A stretch of DNA of 64,000 bases from an uncultured Acidimicrobiales bacterium. GTDB lineage: Bacteria; Actinomycetota; Acidimicrobiia; Acidimicrobiales; Aldehydirespiratoraceae. Under the pieces are notes generated by a model. It did not search any database. It had not been told where the DNA came from and was given only the letters and a program-made list of their open reading frames with translations. The translations under genes were made by a program, and so were the position numbers. The stretch spans positions 1,770,277 through 1,834,276 of the forward strand of contig CATQHS010000001.1 in NCBI GenBank assembly GCA_958296055.1, given 5' to 3'. Below, in pieces: positions 46,141-54,751 of this stretch. Each line of letters begins with the position of its first letter. Positions within the stretch are counted from its first letter, which is position 1.

Positions 46141-46874
46141 TCGGTTCGGGAGCCAGCGCGGCCGGGCCCGGCCTCAGGGACATGATCCACCGGCTGCCCC
46201 GAGCCCGGGCGGTCGATCGGATCGGATGGCTGGCGGAACAATGCCGGGACCGCCGGGTCGTCCACGTCGGGTTCGCCGACTCCGCATTTGCCGACCGTAA
46301 GCGGCAAGCCGGACGATGGCTTCACGATCATCTGGCCGACACGGCGTCCGAGTTGGTGGGAATCGACATCGACGCGGCCGGTGTGGCTGCTGCCGCCGCC
46401 GCCGGTTACGAGGTCTGCGCTGTCGATTGCACCGACCCCGACGCGGTCGCCGCCCTCGGGCTCGAACCGGCCGATGTGGTGGTGGCGGGCGAGGTGATCG
46501 AGCACGTCGACCAGCCCGGCCCCTTTCTCGACGGGCTCCGGGTCCTGTGCCGGCCAAGCGGGCGGTTGATCATCACCACCCCCAACGCCTACGGGCTCGT
46601 CAACGTGGCCGCCTCCATCCTGAGAGGAGTCGAGTGCAATCATCCCGACCACGTGACCGCATTCACCTGGCGGACGTTGACTGAGCTGGCCCGCCGACAC
46701 GGCTGGCGCGTTGTCGAGACGGTCACGTACGTGCCCGTTCTCGGTAATCGAGGAGAAGGAACCGTCTTGGAGGCGGCCATGCTCCATACCGTGCTCGGGG
46801 TCGAGCGAGCTCTGAGCCGTCTGGGCCGGCCCTTCGCCGCCACCGGCCTCATCGTGGTGGCCGAACCGGCTTAG
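46137..46874 (+). CDS. SAM-dependent methyltransferase in the polysaccharide cluster
   Basis: A 245-residue class I methyltransferase. Motif I is RVVHVGFADS (weak glycine loop), the strand-2 acidic residue is in LVGIDIDAAGV, and VVVAGEVIEHVDQPGPFLDG is the typical Methyltransf_23 block. GRLIITTPNAYGLVNV and a FTWRTLTELARRHGW region follow, as seen in polysaccharide-cluster methyltransferases. It overlaps the deacetylase (GTGA) and converges on the DUF2304 gene with overlapping stop codons. Likely methylates a sugar or lipid intermediate. Confidence 0.78.
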   Translation: MIGSGASAAGPGLRDMIHRLPRARAVDRIGWLAEQCRDRRVVHVGFADSAFADRKRQAGRWLHDHLADTASELVGIDIDAAGVAAAAAAGYEVCAVDCTDPDAVAALGLEPADVVVAGEVIEHVDQPGPFLDGLRVLCRPSGRLIITTPNAYGLVNVAASILRGVECNHPDHVTAFTWRTLTELARRHGWRVVETVTYVPVLGNRGEGTVLEAAMLHTVLGVERALSRLGRPFAATGLIVVAEPA

Positions 46875-47230
46875 TCCTCCTCCAAGGCAGACCGCGTCTC
46901 GAGGCGGGCTTGCAGCAGGGCGACTTCCTCGGCCAGAGCCTGCAGGCGCTGCTCGTTGCGGGACAACTCATACGACAGGTGAACCGTGACCGCGAACAGA
47001 AACGCGGTCGAAGCGAAGAGGATGGTTGCCGGCTCGTAGCTGATCCCGACCCAGTCGGAGATGGGCACGAGCAGGCCGGGCACGGCCGCCAGCGGCAGAA
47101 GGATGACAGCCACCGCCGACCACAGCAGGGCGTACTTCGACTTCAGGACCTGTTTGGACACCAATCGGTAGGTGAACAGGACCGTGATGACTATGACGGC
47201 CGCGACGAAAATGTGAGCGCGTGGTGACAT
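46871..47230 (-). CDS. DUF2304 small membrane protein
   Basis: A 119-residue protein with three hydrophobic helices (HIFVAAVIVITVLFTYRLV, LLWSAVAVILLPLAAVPG and ATILFASTAFLFAVTVHLSY). A cytoplasmic coiled coil follows (LSRNEQRLQALAEEVALLQA). DUF2304 proteins commonly sit beside dolichyl-phosphate-type glycosyltransferases in glycan clusters, which fits this locus. Exact role unknown. It lies nine bases downstream of the acyltransferase/GT fusion gene on the same strand. Confidence 0.8.
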   Translation of the reverse strand: MSPRAHIFVAAVIVITVLFTYRLVSKQVLKSKYALLWSAVAVILLPLAAVPGLLVPISDWVGISYEPATILFASTAFLFAVTVHLSYELSRNEQRLQALAEEVALLQARLETRSALEED

Positions 47231-47239
47231 GAGGCCACG

Positions 47240-49951
47240 TTAGGTCCCCGGCGACGGCAACCTGGGCGAGACGCGGCGAGTGGCGGCCAGCTTGGGTGCC
47301 CCGGACCGATTCCGGTACGGCCGGGCGAGGGCGGCCGCAGCCAACACCACCAGCGCCACCTCGGCCGGGACCCGGAACCGGGGCAGGCCGTAGAACAGGG
47401 TTGCCACTACGGTCACGTACACGAACATGGCCGTCAGAGGCCATACCCAGGCCCGGCCCCGGCGCAGCGCCACCCAGCCCCAGGCCGCCGCCGGCACTAG
47501 CACCGCGAATCCTCCCAGCGCCAGCATTGACGCCCATATTTCCCGGCCTTCGCCCTGGTTCCAGTCCAGCATCTGCAACGGCCGGTAGGCACTCCATGCC
47601 CGCCCGATCCGGGCCGCGGCCACCGCCAGCCAGCGATCAGCGTTGTCCAGGGCGTAGTCGACGGCAGCGGAGAGATGCCTTGACGAAATTTGGCTCTGAT
47701 CCGGCCCGCTGGCGAAAAAACCCTCCACATCCTCCAGCGAGACGAAAGAAGCCTCCACATCCTCCAGCGACCAGAACCCGATGGCGCCGCCGTGGTAGGT
47801 CTTGGGGTTGTTGGCCCCGGCCAGCGTGATCCCGCCGTTGGTGGACAGCCATACCGGCTCGGCGAAACGGACCAGGTTGGGGACGACCCAAGGCGCCAGC
47901 ACGACCGCCGTTGCCGCCAGCGCCACCGCTGCTCGGACCAGACGGGCCCGCCACTCGGGGTGACTCGTCAGCACGGCCGGGATGGCCACCAGCGGCACCA
48001 GCAGCAGGGCTTCGGAGCGGGCCAGGACGGCAGCGCCCACCCAGGCCCCCAGCTCGACGGCCCGCACCGCTGACGGGCTGCGGCGGTAGCGGAAGGCAGC
48101 CCACAGCGCGCCGGCCGTCGCCAGAGTGACCAGCGTCTCGGCCATGACCAAGCCGTCGTTGATCCAGAACCCGGCGTGGACCGCGGCCAGGCCGGCGGCG
48201 ATCAAACCAGCAGCCGGGCCGGCCACCGACCGGGCCAGCAGCCCGATCACAACCACGGCCGCCACCCCGATCACCGCCATGGTCAACCGCTGGCCGAGCA
48301 CGTGGCTGCCCGGCTCGCCGGGCAGCAGGCCGGCCAGCGCGGCAGCCAGCGCAGCCAGGGGCGGATGGTCGGCGGCGTGGGCCGCGGCCGCCCCGGCCGG
48401 GGCCAGGCCCTCGGCGATCAAGGTTTGGTGCCAGGGAACCACGAACCCCTTGCCGTCGGCCAGCGCGTCGCCGGCCAGCGCGTAGTAGAGCTGATCGCCG
48501 GGGAAGATCTCGCCCGGTTCGAGGGTCTGGTTTCTCTTGGCGATCAGCACGTAGGCAAACCGCACGGCCAGCGCCCCGGCTGCGATCACCGCCAGTCGGA
48601 CCCGGAATGATACGGCCAGCCAGGCCGCGGCCAGCCGGGACACGGCCGACTCGGCGGGCGTGGGGTCGGCAACAGGTCGCCGCAGCTTGCGGCCCAGAGC
48701 CACCGCGGGCCGCTCCACCAAGCGGTGGCTCACCGCGGCCACGGCCACCGCGGGGACCACCGCGGTGATCGCCAGCACCGGAAACCGGCCGTTCAAGAAG
48801 CCGGTCGCCCCCGTCCACCCGAACAGCGCGTCGAACCAGCCGGTCCGCACGGTGGCGTCCCAGATCCCTTCCACGATCCGTTCAAGAGGGCGCCAGTGGT
48901 GGACGATGAAGACCATGTGCCACAGGTAGAACGAATAGGAGACGGCGCCCAGCCAGCTCATGGCCCGGCTCGAGATCCACCGCCGGAGCAAGCCGCGGGC
49001 CCGGCCGCCGAAGACGAGCGGGAACAGCAGCGTGAACCCGATGGCGCCGTAGAGGAACTGGCGCAGCATCTCTCGGGGCCATCCGGCGGAGGCCACTCCC
49101 CGGGCCAGACCCAGGCCCTGGGAGACCAGAACGAACAGGGCTGCCCCGGCCAGCCACCACCACCCGGCCGGGGCGGCCCAGCGCTCCAGCCGGTTCCGGG
49201 CGGCCCCGCCCGGAACCAACCCGACGTGGGCGGTGGCCAGGGCCATGCCGATGGCGAAGTAGTCGGCCATGGCCGGGAGCCACAGCACCAGTGCCGGGGT
49301 CCAGTCGTTGCCGAGCCCGTAGGCGAAGAGACGGAAGAAGAGGCTGACCAGATACAGCCCGGCGATCATGGCGGCCAAGCCGGCGGTCCGGCCGGAGCGG
49401 CTGCGGCCCGCCAGCAGGGGCCGGGCCGTTCGGGCCAGGATCGGCAAGCAGGCGTAGAAGGCGATCTCGGTGGCCAAGCTCCAGGCCTGGGGGATGGGGC
49501 CGATGACATGGGTGGGCCAACCGATGTGCACCAGCAGAACGGTGGTGACTGCGCCCGCCGCCGAGCGGAAAGTCTCGGAGGTGAGCAGGACGATAGCCGC
49601 CAGCGCCGTCCAGAAGGCGGGATAAATCCGCAGCGCCCGGCGCCACAGATGCTCGAGGGCCGGGCGCAGGGGGGCACCGTCGATCACCGAGAAGGCGACG
49701 GGCCTGAACATCAAGAAACCCGAGAGCATGAAGAACACCGGGACCCCGATGTCTAAGCGAGCCAGATAGCCGCCGACGGAGGAATCAAAGGTGGCCGAAG
49801 ACCAGAACCCGACGTGGTGGAAGAAGACGGCCAGAGCCGCCACCGCCCTCAGCCCGTCCAGGCCGGCGAAGCGGGGCCCGGCCGGCCCCGGCGGCGATCC
49901 CAAGGCCCGGTGGGGGCCCGCCCCCGTCAACCGGCGAAGGCGGCCAGCCAC
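47240..49951 (-). CDS. Fusion of acyltransferase-3 (OafA-like) and GT39-type glycosyltransferase
   Basis: A 903-residue protein with about twenty membrane helices. The N-terminal half (about 25-400) is an acyltransferase family 3 domain: RFAGLDGLRAVAALAVFFHH, GVPVFFMLSGFLMFRPVAF, RRALRIYPAFWTALAAI and WLGAVSYSFYLWHMVFI. The C-terminal half (about 440-890) is a GT-C glycosyltransferase like the two plus-strand paralogs: IFPGDQLYYALAGDALADGK, ADHPPLAALAAALAGLLPG, VHAGFWINDGLVMAETLV and LPRFRVPAEVALVV. There is no stop or frameshift at the junction. OafA-like enzymes acylate surface sugars, so one polypeptide may add and acylate a residue. It overlaps the upstream MBL gene stop by 25 bases; a later start is possible. 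Confidence 0.82.
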   Translation of the reverse strand: MAGRLRRLTGAGPHRALGSPPGPAGPRFAGLDGLRAVAALAVFFHHVGFWSSATFDSSVGGYLARLDIGVPVFFMLSGFLMFRPVAFSVIDGAPLRPALEHLWRRALRIYPAFWTALAAIVLLTSETFRSAAGAVTTVLLVHIGWPTHVIGPIPQAWSLATEIAFYACLPILARTARPLLAGRSRSGRTAGLAAMIAGLYLVSLFFRLFAYGLGNDWTPALVLWLPAMADYFAIGMALATAHVGLVPGGAARNRLERWAAPAGWWWLAGAALFVLVSQGLGLARGVASAGWPREMLRQFLYGAIGFTLLFPLVFGGRARGLLRRWISSRAMSWLGAVSYSFYLWHMVFIVHHWRPLERIVEGIWDATVRTGWFDALFGWTGATGFLNGRFPVLAITAVVPAVAVAAVSHRLVERPAVALGRKLRRPVADPTPAESAVSRLAAAWLAVSFRVRLAVIAAGALAVRFAYVLIAKRNQTLEPGEIFPGDQLYYALAGDALADGKGFVVPWHQTLIAEGLAPAGAAAAHAADHPPLAALAAALAGLLPGEPGSHVLGQRLTMAVIGVAAVVVIGLLARSVAGPAAGLIAAGLAAVHAGFWINDGLVMAETLVTLATAGALWAAFRYRRSPSAVRAVELGAWVGAAVLARSEALLLVPLVAIPAVLTSHPEWRARLVRAAVALAATAVVLAPWVVPNLVRFAEPVWLSTNGGITLAGANNPKTYHGGAIGFWSLEDVEASFVSLEDVEGFFASGPDQSQISSRHLSAAVDYALDNADRWLAVAAARIGRAWSAYRPLQMLDWNQGEGREIWASMLALGGFAVLVPAAAWGWVALRRGRAWVWPLTAMFVYVTVVATLFYGLPRFRVPAEVALVVLAAAALARPYRNRSGAPKLAATRRVSPRLPSPGT
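47722..47770. repeat. 30-bp in-frame tandem repeat in the fusion gene
   Basis: CCTCCACATCCTCCAGCGA at 47722-47740 recurs at 47752-47770, period 30 bp. In the protein it gives SLEDVEASFV followed by SLEDVEGFFA in an extracytoplasmic loop of the glycosyltransferase half. Being a multiple of three, it does not break the frame. Confidence 0.85.
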
Positions 49952-50649
49952 TGCTCCCGGCTGGTGGGCCGGAACACCGCGTTGCGCTCCCTGGTGACGC
50001 CCAAGGTGGCCGACGACTCCAGCGAGTAACGATGCCCCGGATACAGGACGGCCCGGTCGGGGACCCGGGCCAGCCGGCCGGTCAGGCTCTCATACATCTG
50101 CTCGGGGTCCGAGCCGGGCAGGTCCATGCGCCCGCACCCGTCCAAGAACAGCGTGTCGCCGGCCACCAGCCGGTCGTCGACCAAAAAGCACTGGCTGCCG
50201 GGGGTGTGGCCCGGAGTGTGGATCAGCTCGATGTCGACGGCCCCCACCGCGACCACGTCGCCCGACGAATGGGCCACCAGGTGATCGGCGCTGACGCCGG
50301 TGACGGCGGCGACGTGCTCGAGCTCGTCAGCCTGGACGTGGACCGGCGCCGACACCCGCTCCAGCAGCCTGCTCACCCCCTCGATGTCCAGCCCCATCAT
50401 CGACCCGCCCACATGGTCGGGGTGGTAGTGGGTGGCCAGCACCCCGACGCAGGCCATGCCGTCGGCTTCGAGCCGGTCGAGCAGGGCATCCACCGCGTAG
50501 GCCGGGTCGACGAGCACCGCCTCGCCGGTGGCGCGGTCGCCGATGGCGTAGACGAAGTTCACCATCTGGCGGGCCAGGTCGTCGCCGCCGGCGAAATCGC
50601 GCCCCGACAGCCACTGGCGGAAATAGAGCCGATCCGACACGCCGGTCAC
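49927..50649 (-). CDS. MBL-fold metallo-hydrolase (glyoxalase II/persulfide dioxygenase-like)
   Basis: A 240-residue protein with the full metal-binding set: THYHPDHVGG (H-x-H-x-D-H), the later His in IHTPGHTPGSQCF, Asp in VAGDTLFLDGCGRMDL and the final His in LYPGHRY. The GRMDL block and overall length match the glyoxalase II/ETHE1-like subgroup that acts on thioesters or persulfides. The first strands read NFVYAIGDRATGEAVLVDPAYA. It stands upstream of the acyltransferase fusion gene on the same strand but is probably unrelated in function. Divergent from pheA. Confidence 0.85.
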   Translation of the reverse strand: MTGVSDRLYFRQWLSGRDFAGGDDLARQMVNFVYAIGDRATGEAVLVDPAYAVDALLDRLEADGMACVGVLATHYHPDHVGGSMMGLDIEGVSRLLERVSAPVHVQADELEHVAAVTGVSADHLVAHSSGDVVAVGAVDIELIHTPGHTPGSQCFLVDDRLVAGDTLFLDGCGRMDLPGSDPEQMYESLTGRLARVPDRAVLYPGHRYSLESSATLGVTRERNAVFRPTSREQWLAAFAG

Positions 50650-50731
50650 CCGGTCCGGGCTCGATGCATGAGCGACTCCGGCACGCCGGTCACCCTAACG
50701 GCTGGCCCCGACCGGGCCGTATCATGCCTCC

Positions 50732-51676
50732 ATGCCCTTTTCGGCCGACCGGCGAGCCCGGACTATCGGCTACCTGGGGCCGCCGGGCACTTTCACCGAG
50801 CAGGCGGTCCACTCCCAGCCCGATCTGGCCCGCTTGCGCCACCGGCCCATCGGCTCGATAGCCGAGGTGCTCGCGGCCGTGGCCGACGGGGAGGTGGATC
50901 TCGGCCTGGTCGCCATCGAGAACATGATCGAGGGATCGGTCACCGCCACCATTGACGCCCTGGCCTTCGACACCGACCTGGTCATCCAGCGGGAGATCGT
51001 CATGGACGTCAATCTCAACCTGCTGGTGAGGCCCGGGGGCCGCTTCGATCAGATAGAGCGCATCAGCACCTACCCGGTCGCTCACGCCCAGTGCCGGAGC
51101 TACCTGGGCGAGCACCTTCCCGGCGTCTACTTCCGGGCGGCCAACTCCACCGCCGACGCCGCCCGCGAGCTGGCCTCCGGCGGCGACGAGACCACCGCTG
51201 TCATCGCCACCCGGCGCTCGGCCGAGGTGTACGGCCTCGAAGTGCTGGCCGCCGGGATCGAGGACCGCCCCGAGAACCAGACCCGGTTCGTGCTGGTCGG
51301 TTCGGACGGCATCACCCCGCCATCGGGACACGATAAGACGAGCATGCTCATCTATCAGCGCTCCGACGCGCCGGGCTCGCTCATCGGCATCCTCCAGGAG
51401 TTCGCGGCCCGGGCCATCAACCTCACCAGCCTGCAGAGCCGCCCGACCAAGGCGGGGCTGGGCCACTACTGCTTTCTGGTGGACTGCGAGGGCCATGTCG
51501 CCGACGAACTGGTGGCCGACGCGCTGCGCAACCTGATGATGAAGACGGCCCGGGTGAAGTTCCTCGGCTCCTACCCGTCGGCCTATGGCAGCGATCAAGA
51601 CCAGATCGCCGACCGGGCCAGGGTCACCGAAGCCGATGCCTGGGTGGAGGGCCTGCGGGGCCGCATCATCTCATAG
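50732..51676 (+). CDS. pheA: Prephenate dehydratase
   Basis: A 314-residue monofunctional PheA making phenylpyruvate for phenylalanine synthesis. The catalytic periplasmic-binding-type domain starts TIGYLGPPGTFTEQAV and has DLGLVAIENMIEGSVTAT, AHAQCRSYL and ENQTRFVLVG (the TRF catalytic Thr). A C-terminal ACT domain has MLIYQRSDAPGSLIGIL, INLTSLQSRPTKAGLGHYCF (corresponding to the ESRP Phe-binding motif) and YCFLVDCEGHV. No chorismate mutase domain is fused, as is usual in actinobacteria. It is followed 27 bases later by tRNA-Ser. Confidence 0.93.
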   Translation: MPFSADRRARTIGYLGPPGTFTEQAVHSQPDLARLRHRPIGSIAEVLAAVADGEVDLGLVAIENMIEGSVTATIDALAFDTDLVIQREIVMDVNLNLLVRPGGRFDQIERISTYPVAHAQCRSYLGEHLPGVYFRAANSTADAARELASGGDETTAVIATRRSAEVYGLEVLAAGIEDRPENQTRFVLVGSDGITPPSGHDKTSMLIYQRSDAPGSLIGILQEFAARAINLTSLQSRPTKAGLGHYCFLVDCEGHVADELVADALRNLMMKTARVKFLGSYPSAYGSDQDQIADRARVTEADAWVEGLRGRIIS

Positions 51677-51703
51677 GGTTGCCCGGTCCTTATCATCGGT
51701 TCC

Positions 51704-51790
51704 GGAGGGATGGCAGAGCGGACGATTGCGACGGTCTTGAAAACCGTTGGGCCCTCACGGGTCCCGGGGGTTCGAATCCCCCTCCCTCCG
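51704..51790 (+). tRNA. tRNA-Ser (TGA)
   Basis: 87-nt class II tRNA with acceptor GGAGGGA/TCCCTCC, anticodon loop TCTTGAAAA in an ACGGT/ACCGT stem, a long variable arm (GGGCCCTCACGGGTCCC) and T-loop TTCGAAT. Discriminator G, as expected for Ser. Confidence 0.95.
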
Positions 51791-51799
51791 CTTGAGGAT

Positions 51800-52255
51800 T
51801 CAGTCGCCTGCGTCGGAGCAGGCCGCGCAGCGGCCGTGAAGGTCGAGTTCGTGATGGCGGGCCGCGAACCCGGCCTTGTCGCCGGCCCGACGGAGGATTT
51901 CGTCGATGAACTGCTCGCAGCCCTCGTCGAGCCGAAAGTCGGCCACCGCGCCGCAATGGTCGCAGACCAGGTGATGGTGGTGACCCACCAGCCGCTCGGA
52001 CAGCTCGAACCGAGTCCGATCCGCTCCCAGGATGATCCGGTGCACAGCCCCGGCCCGGCCGAGCACGTCGAGGTTCCGGTAGGCCGAGCTCTGGACCAGG
52101 CCAGGGTCCATGGCCAGCAACTCGGGAAGAGTCACCGGCCGAGCCGCGGCGGCGAGCAGGCCGACGAGGCGGCGCCGGGCCGGGGTGTAGCGCTGATCGA
52201 GACGGGCCAACGCCCCTCGGACCCGGTCGTGGACGGAGTCGATCTCGATCGGCAC
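51800..52255 (-). CDS. Fur-family metal-dependent regulator
   Basis: A 151-residue protein from the GTG at 52255 (a GTG nine bases upstream is also possible); the longer Ser/Val/Gly-rich frame is the antisense of the neighbouring Thr/Pro linker. Fur-type winged helix: QRYTPARRRLVGLLAAAARP, TLPELLAMDPGLVQSSAYRN and LDVLGRAGAVHRI. The dimerisation/metal domain has GHHHHLVCDHCGAV and the C-terminal Cys pair CAAC for a structural zinc. It is Fur, Zur or PerR-like; regulatory metal ligands cannot separate these by eye. Divergent from the secreted esterase-like gene, which may be a target. Confidence 0.85.
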   Translation of the reverse strand: MPIEIDSVHDRVRGALARLDQRYTPARRRLVGLLAAAARPVTLPELLAMDPGLVQSSAYRNLDVLGRAGAVHRIILGADRTRFELSERLVGHHHHLVCDHCGAVADFRLDEGCEQFIDEILRRAGDKAGFAARHHELDLHGRCAACSDAGD

Positions 52256-52301
52256 AAGATGCACGCTACTAACGATGCCAACGGGTAAGGGTCCGGGGGT
52301 G

Positions 52302-53624
52302 AGCCGAGCACGGCTGACAGCCGGGGCGGCCTGGGGCGCCTTGATCGCCGGGGCGTTTCTGGCCGCGGCGTGCGGCAGCGGGTCGGGCGGCATCCAGCCG
52401 GAGCCCACCACGGCCGGGGCGGCATCGTCGACTGCGGCCCCGGCACCGACCACCACCCGGCCCGCGACCACAACTGCGCCGCCCACCACCGACCCAACGC
52501 CACCCCCCACCACCGAGCCAGTACTGGACACCGAGACAACCGAACCAGCCCCGCCCACCACCGAGCCAGCACCGCCAACCACCGAGCCGACCGAACCAGC
52601 GCCGCCAACCACCGACGCTCCGGCCGAGACCGCGGCCCCCGATCCAGCTCCGGCGGCCGGCGCATGGGAGCGGGTTACCCCCGGCGACGGCTGCGTCTGC
52701 GCCGACGGCAGCCCCTACAGCTTCTGGGTTCGCGAGGCCGATCCCAGCCGGGTGGTGCTCCACCTGATGGGCGGCGGGGCCTGCTTCAGCGTCGAGACGT
52801 GCTCGTTCGACGGCGTGATCTACACCGCCGACGCCAACGCGAGCGCTGAATCCCCCGGCGGCGGCGGAATCTTCGATCTGGACAATCCGGCCAATCCTCT
52901 GGCCGATCACTCTTTCGTCGTCGTCACCTACTGCACCGGCGATTTGCATTTGGGCACGGCCACAACGACCTACAGCAGGGACTTGACCGTGAACCACACC
53001 GGGTTCCTCAACGCCTCCAAAGCCCTCGACGAGATGGCGAACCGGTTCGACGACCCGGCCGAGGTGGTGGTGACCGGGTCCAGCGCCGGGTCGGCCGCCG
53101 CTCCCCTGTTCGGCGGCCTGGTCTCGGATCGCTACCCCGAAGCCAGGGTGACGGTGGTGGCCGACAGTTCCGGCGCCTACCCCCACAACCCAGACGTGAA
53201 CGCGGTGATAGGCGAGTTGTGGGGCGCCGGCGAGGCCATTCCCGACTGGCCGGTGAACCAGGGCCTGACCATCGCCGACATCGGGCTGCCAGGCCTGTTC
53301 GTGCAGGCCGGCCTCCACGACCCCGACATACGGTTCAGCCGCTTCGACCACGCCTTCGACCCGATCCAGGCTTTCTTCGCCACCGCTTCCGGGGCCGGGC
53401 TCGGCTTGCCCGACCGGTTGATTCGGGACAACGAGGCCCTCATCGAGAGCCGCGGGGTGCCGGTGGCCGGCTACCTGGCCCCCGGTCTCGGCCACACCAT
53501 CCTGGGCCAGGCTGGGATGTACGACCTGGAGGTGGAGGGCGTCGCCTTCATCGACTGGCTCACCGCCTTCCTGGCCGGCGAGGAGGTCGGCGATGTCCGC
53601 TGCCGGAACTGCGTTCTGGGCTGA
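52302..53624 (+). CDS. Pectinacetylesterase-family secreted lipoprotein
   Basis: About 440 residues from the GTG at 52302 (AAGGG spaced seven bases upstream); an ATG at 52275 lacks a ribosome site. The signal peptide ends in lipobox FLAAAC (Cys25). A long Thr/Pro/Glu linker follows, built of PPTTEP-like repeats. The alpha/beta-hydrolase domain has VVLHLMGGGACFSVETC, FVVVTYCTGDLHLG, the nucleophile elbow VVTGSSAGSAAAPLFGG and a C-terminal GLGHTILGQAGMYDLE with a catalytic His candidate. This matches the pectinacetylesterase/NOTUM family of serine esterases that deacylate polysaccharides or lipids. The last residues CRNCVLG add a Cys pair. Substrate unknown. Confidence 0.78.
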   Translation, partial: SRARLTAGAAWGALIAGAFLAAACGSGSGGIQPEPTTAGAASSTAAPAPTTTRPATTTAPPTTDPTPPPTTEPVLDTETTEPAPPTTEPAPPTTEPTEPAPPTTDAPAETAAPDPAPAAGAWERVTPGDGCVCADGSPYSFWVREADPSRVVLHLMGGGACFSVETCSFDGVIYTADANASAESPGGGGIFDLDNPANPLADHSFVVVTYCTGDLHLGTATTTYSRDLTVNHTGFLNASKALDEMANRFDDPAEVVVTGSSAGSAAAPLFGGLVSDRYPEARVTVVADSSGAYPHNPDVNAVIGELWGAGEAIPDWPVNQGLTIADIGLPGLFVQAGLHDPDIRFSRFDHAFDPIQAFFATASGAGLGLPDRLIRDNEALIESRGVPVAGYLAPGLGHTILGQAGMYDLEVEGVAFIDWLTAFLAGEEVGDVRCRNCVLG

Positions 53625-53666
53625 GGCCCCCGGTTCGGGGACCGGCCCGATACCATCGGGGGGACC

Positions 53667-53755
53667 GGAGACGTGGCCGAGTCAGGTTGAAGGCGCTTCC
53701 CTGCTAAGGAAGTAACGGTGCAAGCCGTTCGTGGGTTCGAATCCCACCGTCTCCG
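53667..53755 (+). tRNA. tRNA-Ser (GCT)
   Basis: 89-nt class II tRNA with acceptor GGAGACG/CGTCTCC, anticodon GCT in a CTTCC/GGAAG stem, a long variable arm (TAACGGTGCAAGCCGTTC) and T-loop TTCGAAT. Discriminator G. Confidence 0.95.
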
Positions 53756-53804
53756 CCCTCTCCGGTGGCCAGGCCGGCCGGGCCGCCTACACTGGCGGTT
53801 CCCA

Positions 53805-53879
53805 GCGCTCGTAGCTCAATTTGGATAGAGCATCTGACTACGGATCAGAAGGTTGGGGGTTCGAGTCCCTCCGAGCGCG
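53805..53879 (+). tRNA. tRNA-Arg (ACG)
   Basis: 75-nt cloverleaf with acceptor GCGCTCG/CGAGCGC, anticodon ACG in CTGAC/GTCAG-type stem and T-loop TTCGAGT. Its 3' end is followed by the lower-G+C cassette at 53939-55680, a position often used by integrating elements. Confidence 0.95.
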
Positions 53880-53938
53880 CCACCCTTGAACTCCCCGTTC
53901 AGCCCCGCCGAGGCGGCACCCCCTACGATGGCGATGCC

Positions 53939-54751
53939 GTGACCTCACGCCCCGACCACTTGCCCGACTTCAGCGACCCTCCAGTGCGAGAAGTCGCCGT
54001 CGGCGTCCACTTCGAGCCGTTGCGAAGCCTTCGGCAGGCTCATTTCGGTCTGTTCTGGGAACGCATCCGAAACGATTACCCAATCGCCGAAGACCGAGAG
54101 TCGCTTCCTCCGCAAATCCTGAACGAAATCGCACTTGAACCGGCCTTTCAGTTGGTCGTGAGCGACTCGCCGCCGCTCAACCGAGTTTGGTTCATGTCGA
54201 GCGACCGATCGTTGCTCGTGCAACTACAAGATGACCGACTCATTCACAATTGGCGGCATCAGGGCGAGGAATATCCGCGCTTTGAACTCCTTCTCACCAA
54301 TTTCTACTGGGTATACAGGCAGTTCGTGTCAATGCTGGCCGACCTCAAGCTGGACGGACCGCAACGAACCCATATCGAAGTCACCTACGTCAACCGGATC
54401 GAAGCCGGGTCGCTTACCCGGCTGCTCAGCAAGTACGCGTCGTTGCCTGTGAACGTTGAAGGGGTAGCGGCACTGCCAGAATGGGAAAAACTTACACTTC
54501 AATATCCAGTCTCGATTGACGAGTCACCAGTAGGCCGCCTGTATGTTGAAGCATCTCCCGGGATCCAGAACACTCCGAACGGACCGACTGAGAGTTACCG
54601 ATTGGTGCTTGCCTTCCGGGCTCCAAGCTTGAGGGCTAACGAGATTGAAGCTGACATGAAGTTGTTCCAACGAGGCCGAGTTGCAATCGTTCAGATGTTC
54701 GCGGCCTTGACCCACGAGGACGATCACAAGAAATGGGGGCGGTTCAAATGA
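53939..54751 (+). CDS. TIGR04255 family protein
   Basis: About 270 residues from the GTG at 53939, the expected length for TIGR04255 (about 260 aa); the longer frame would start upstream of and run through tRNA-Arg and is rejected. The N-terminus PDFSDPPVREVAVGVHFEPL, the RQAHFGLFWERIRNDYP helix and a middle FELLLTNFYWVYRQFVSMLA fit that sporadically distributed family. RTHIEVTYVNRIEAGSLTRL and a C-terminal RGRVAIVQMFAALTHEDDHK region complete it. Function unknown; it has no catalytic motif I can name. G+C is well below the surroundings, and it overlaps the next gene by ATGA. Confidence 0.75.
   Translation: MTSRPDHLPDFSDPPVREVAVGVHFEPLRSLRQAHFGLFWERIRNDYPIAEDRESLPPQILNEIALEPAFQLVVSDSPPLNRVWFMSSDRSLLVQLQDDRLIHNWRHQGEEYPRFELLLTNFYWVYRQFVSMLADLKLDGPQRTHIEVTYVNRIEAGSLTRLLSKYASLPVNVEGVAALPEWEKLTLQYPVSIDESPVGRLYVEASPGIQNTPNGPTESYRLVLAFRAPSLRANEIEADMKLFQRGRVAIVQMFAALTHEDDHKKWGRFK

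Noticed and set aside
53765..53938. Longer N-terminus for the TIGR04255 protein
   Set aside because: It would translate through the tRNA-Arg gene; the GTG at 53939 gives the family's usual length.
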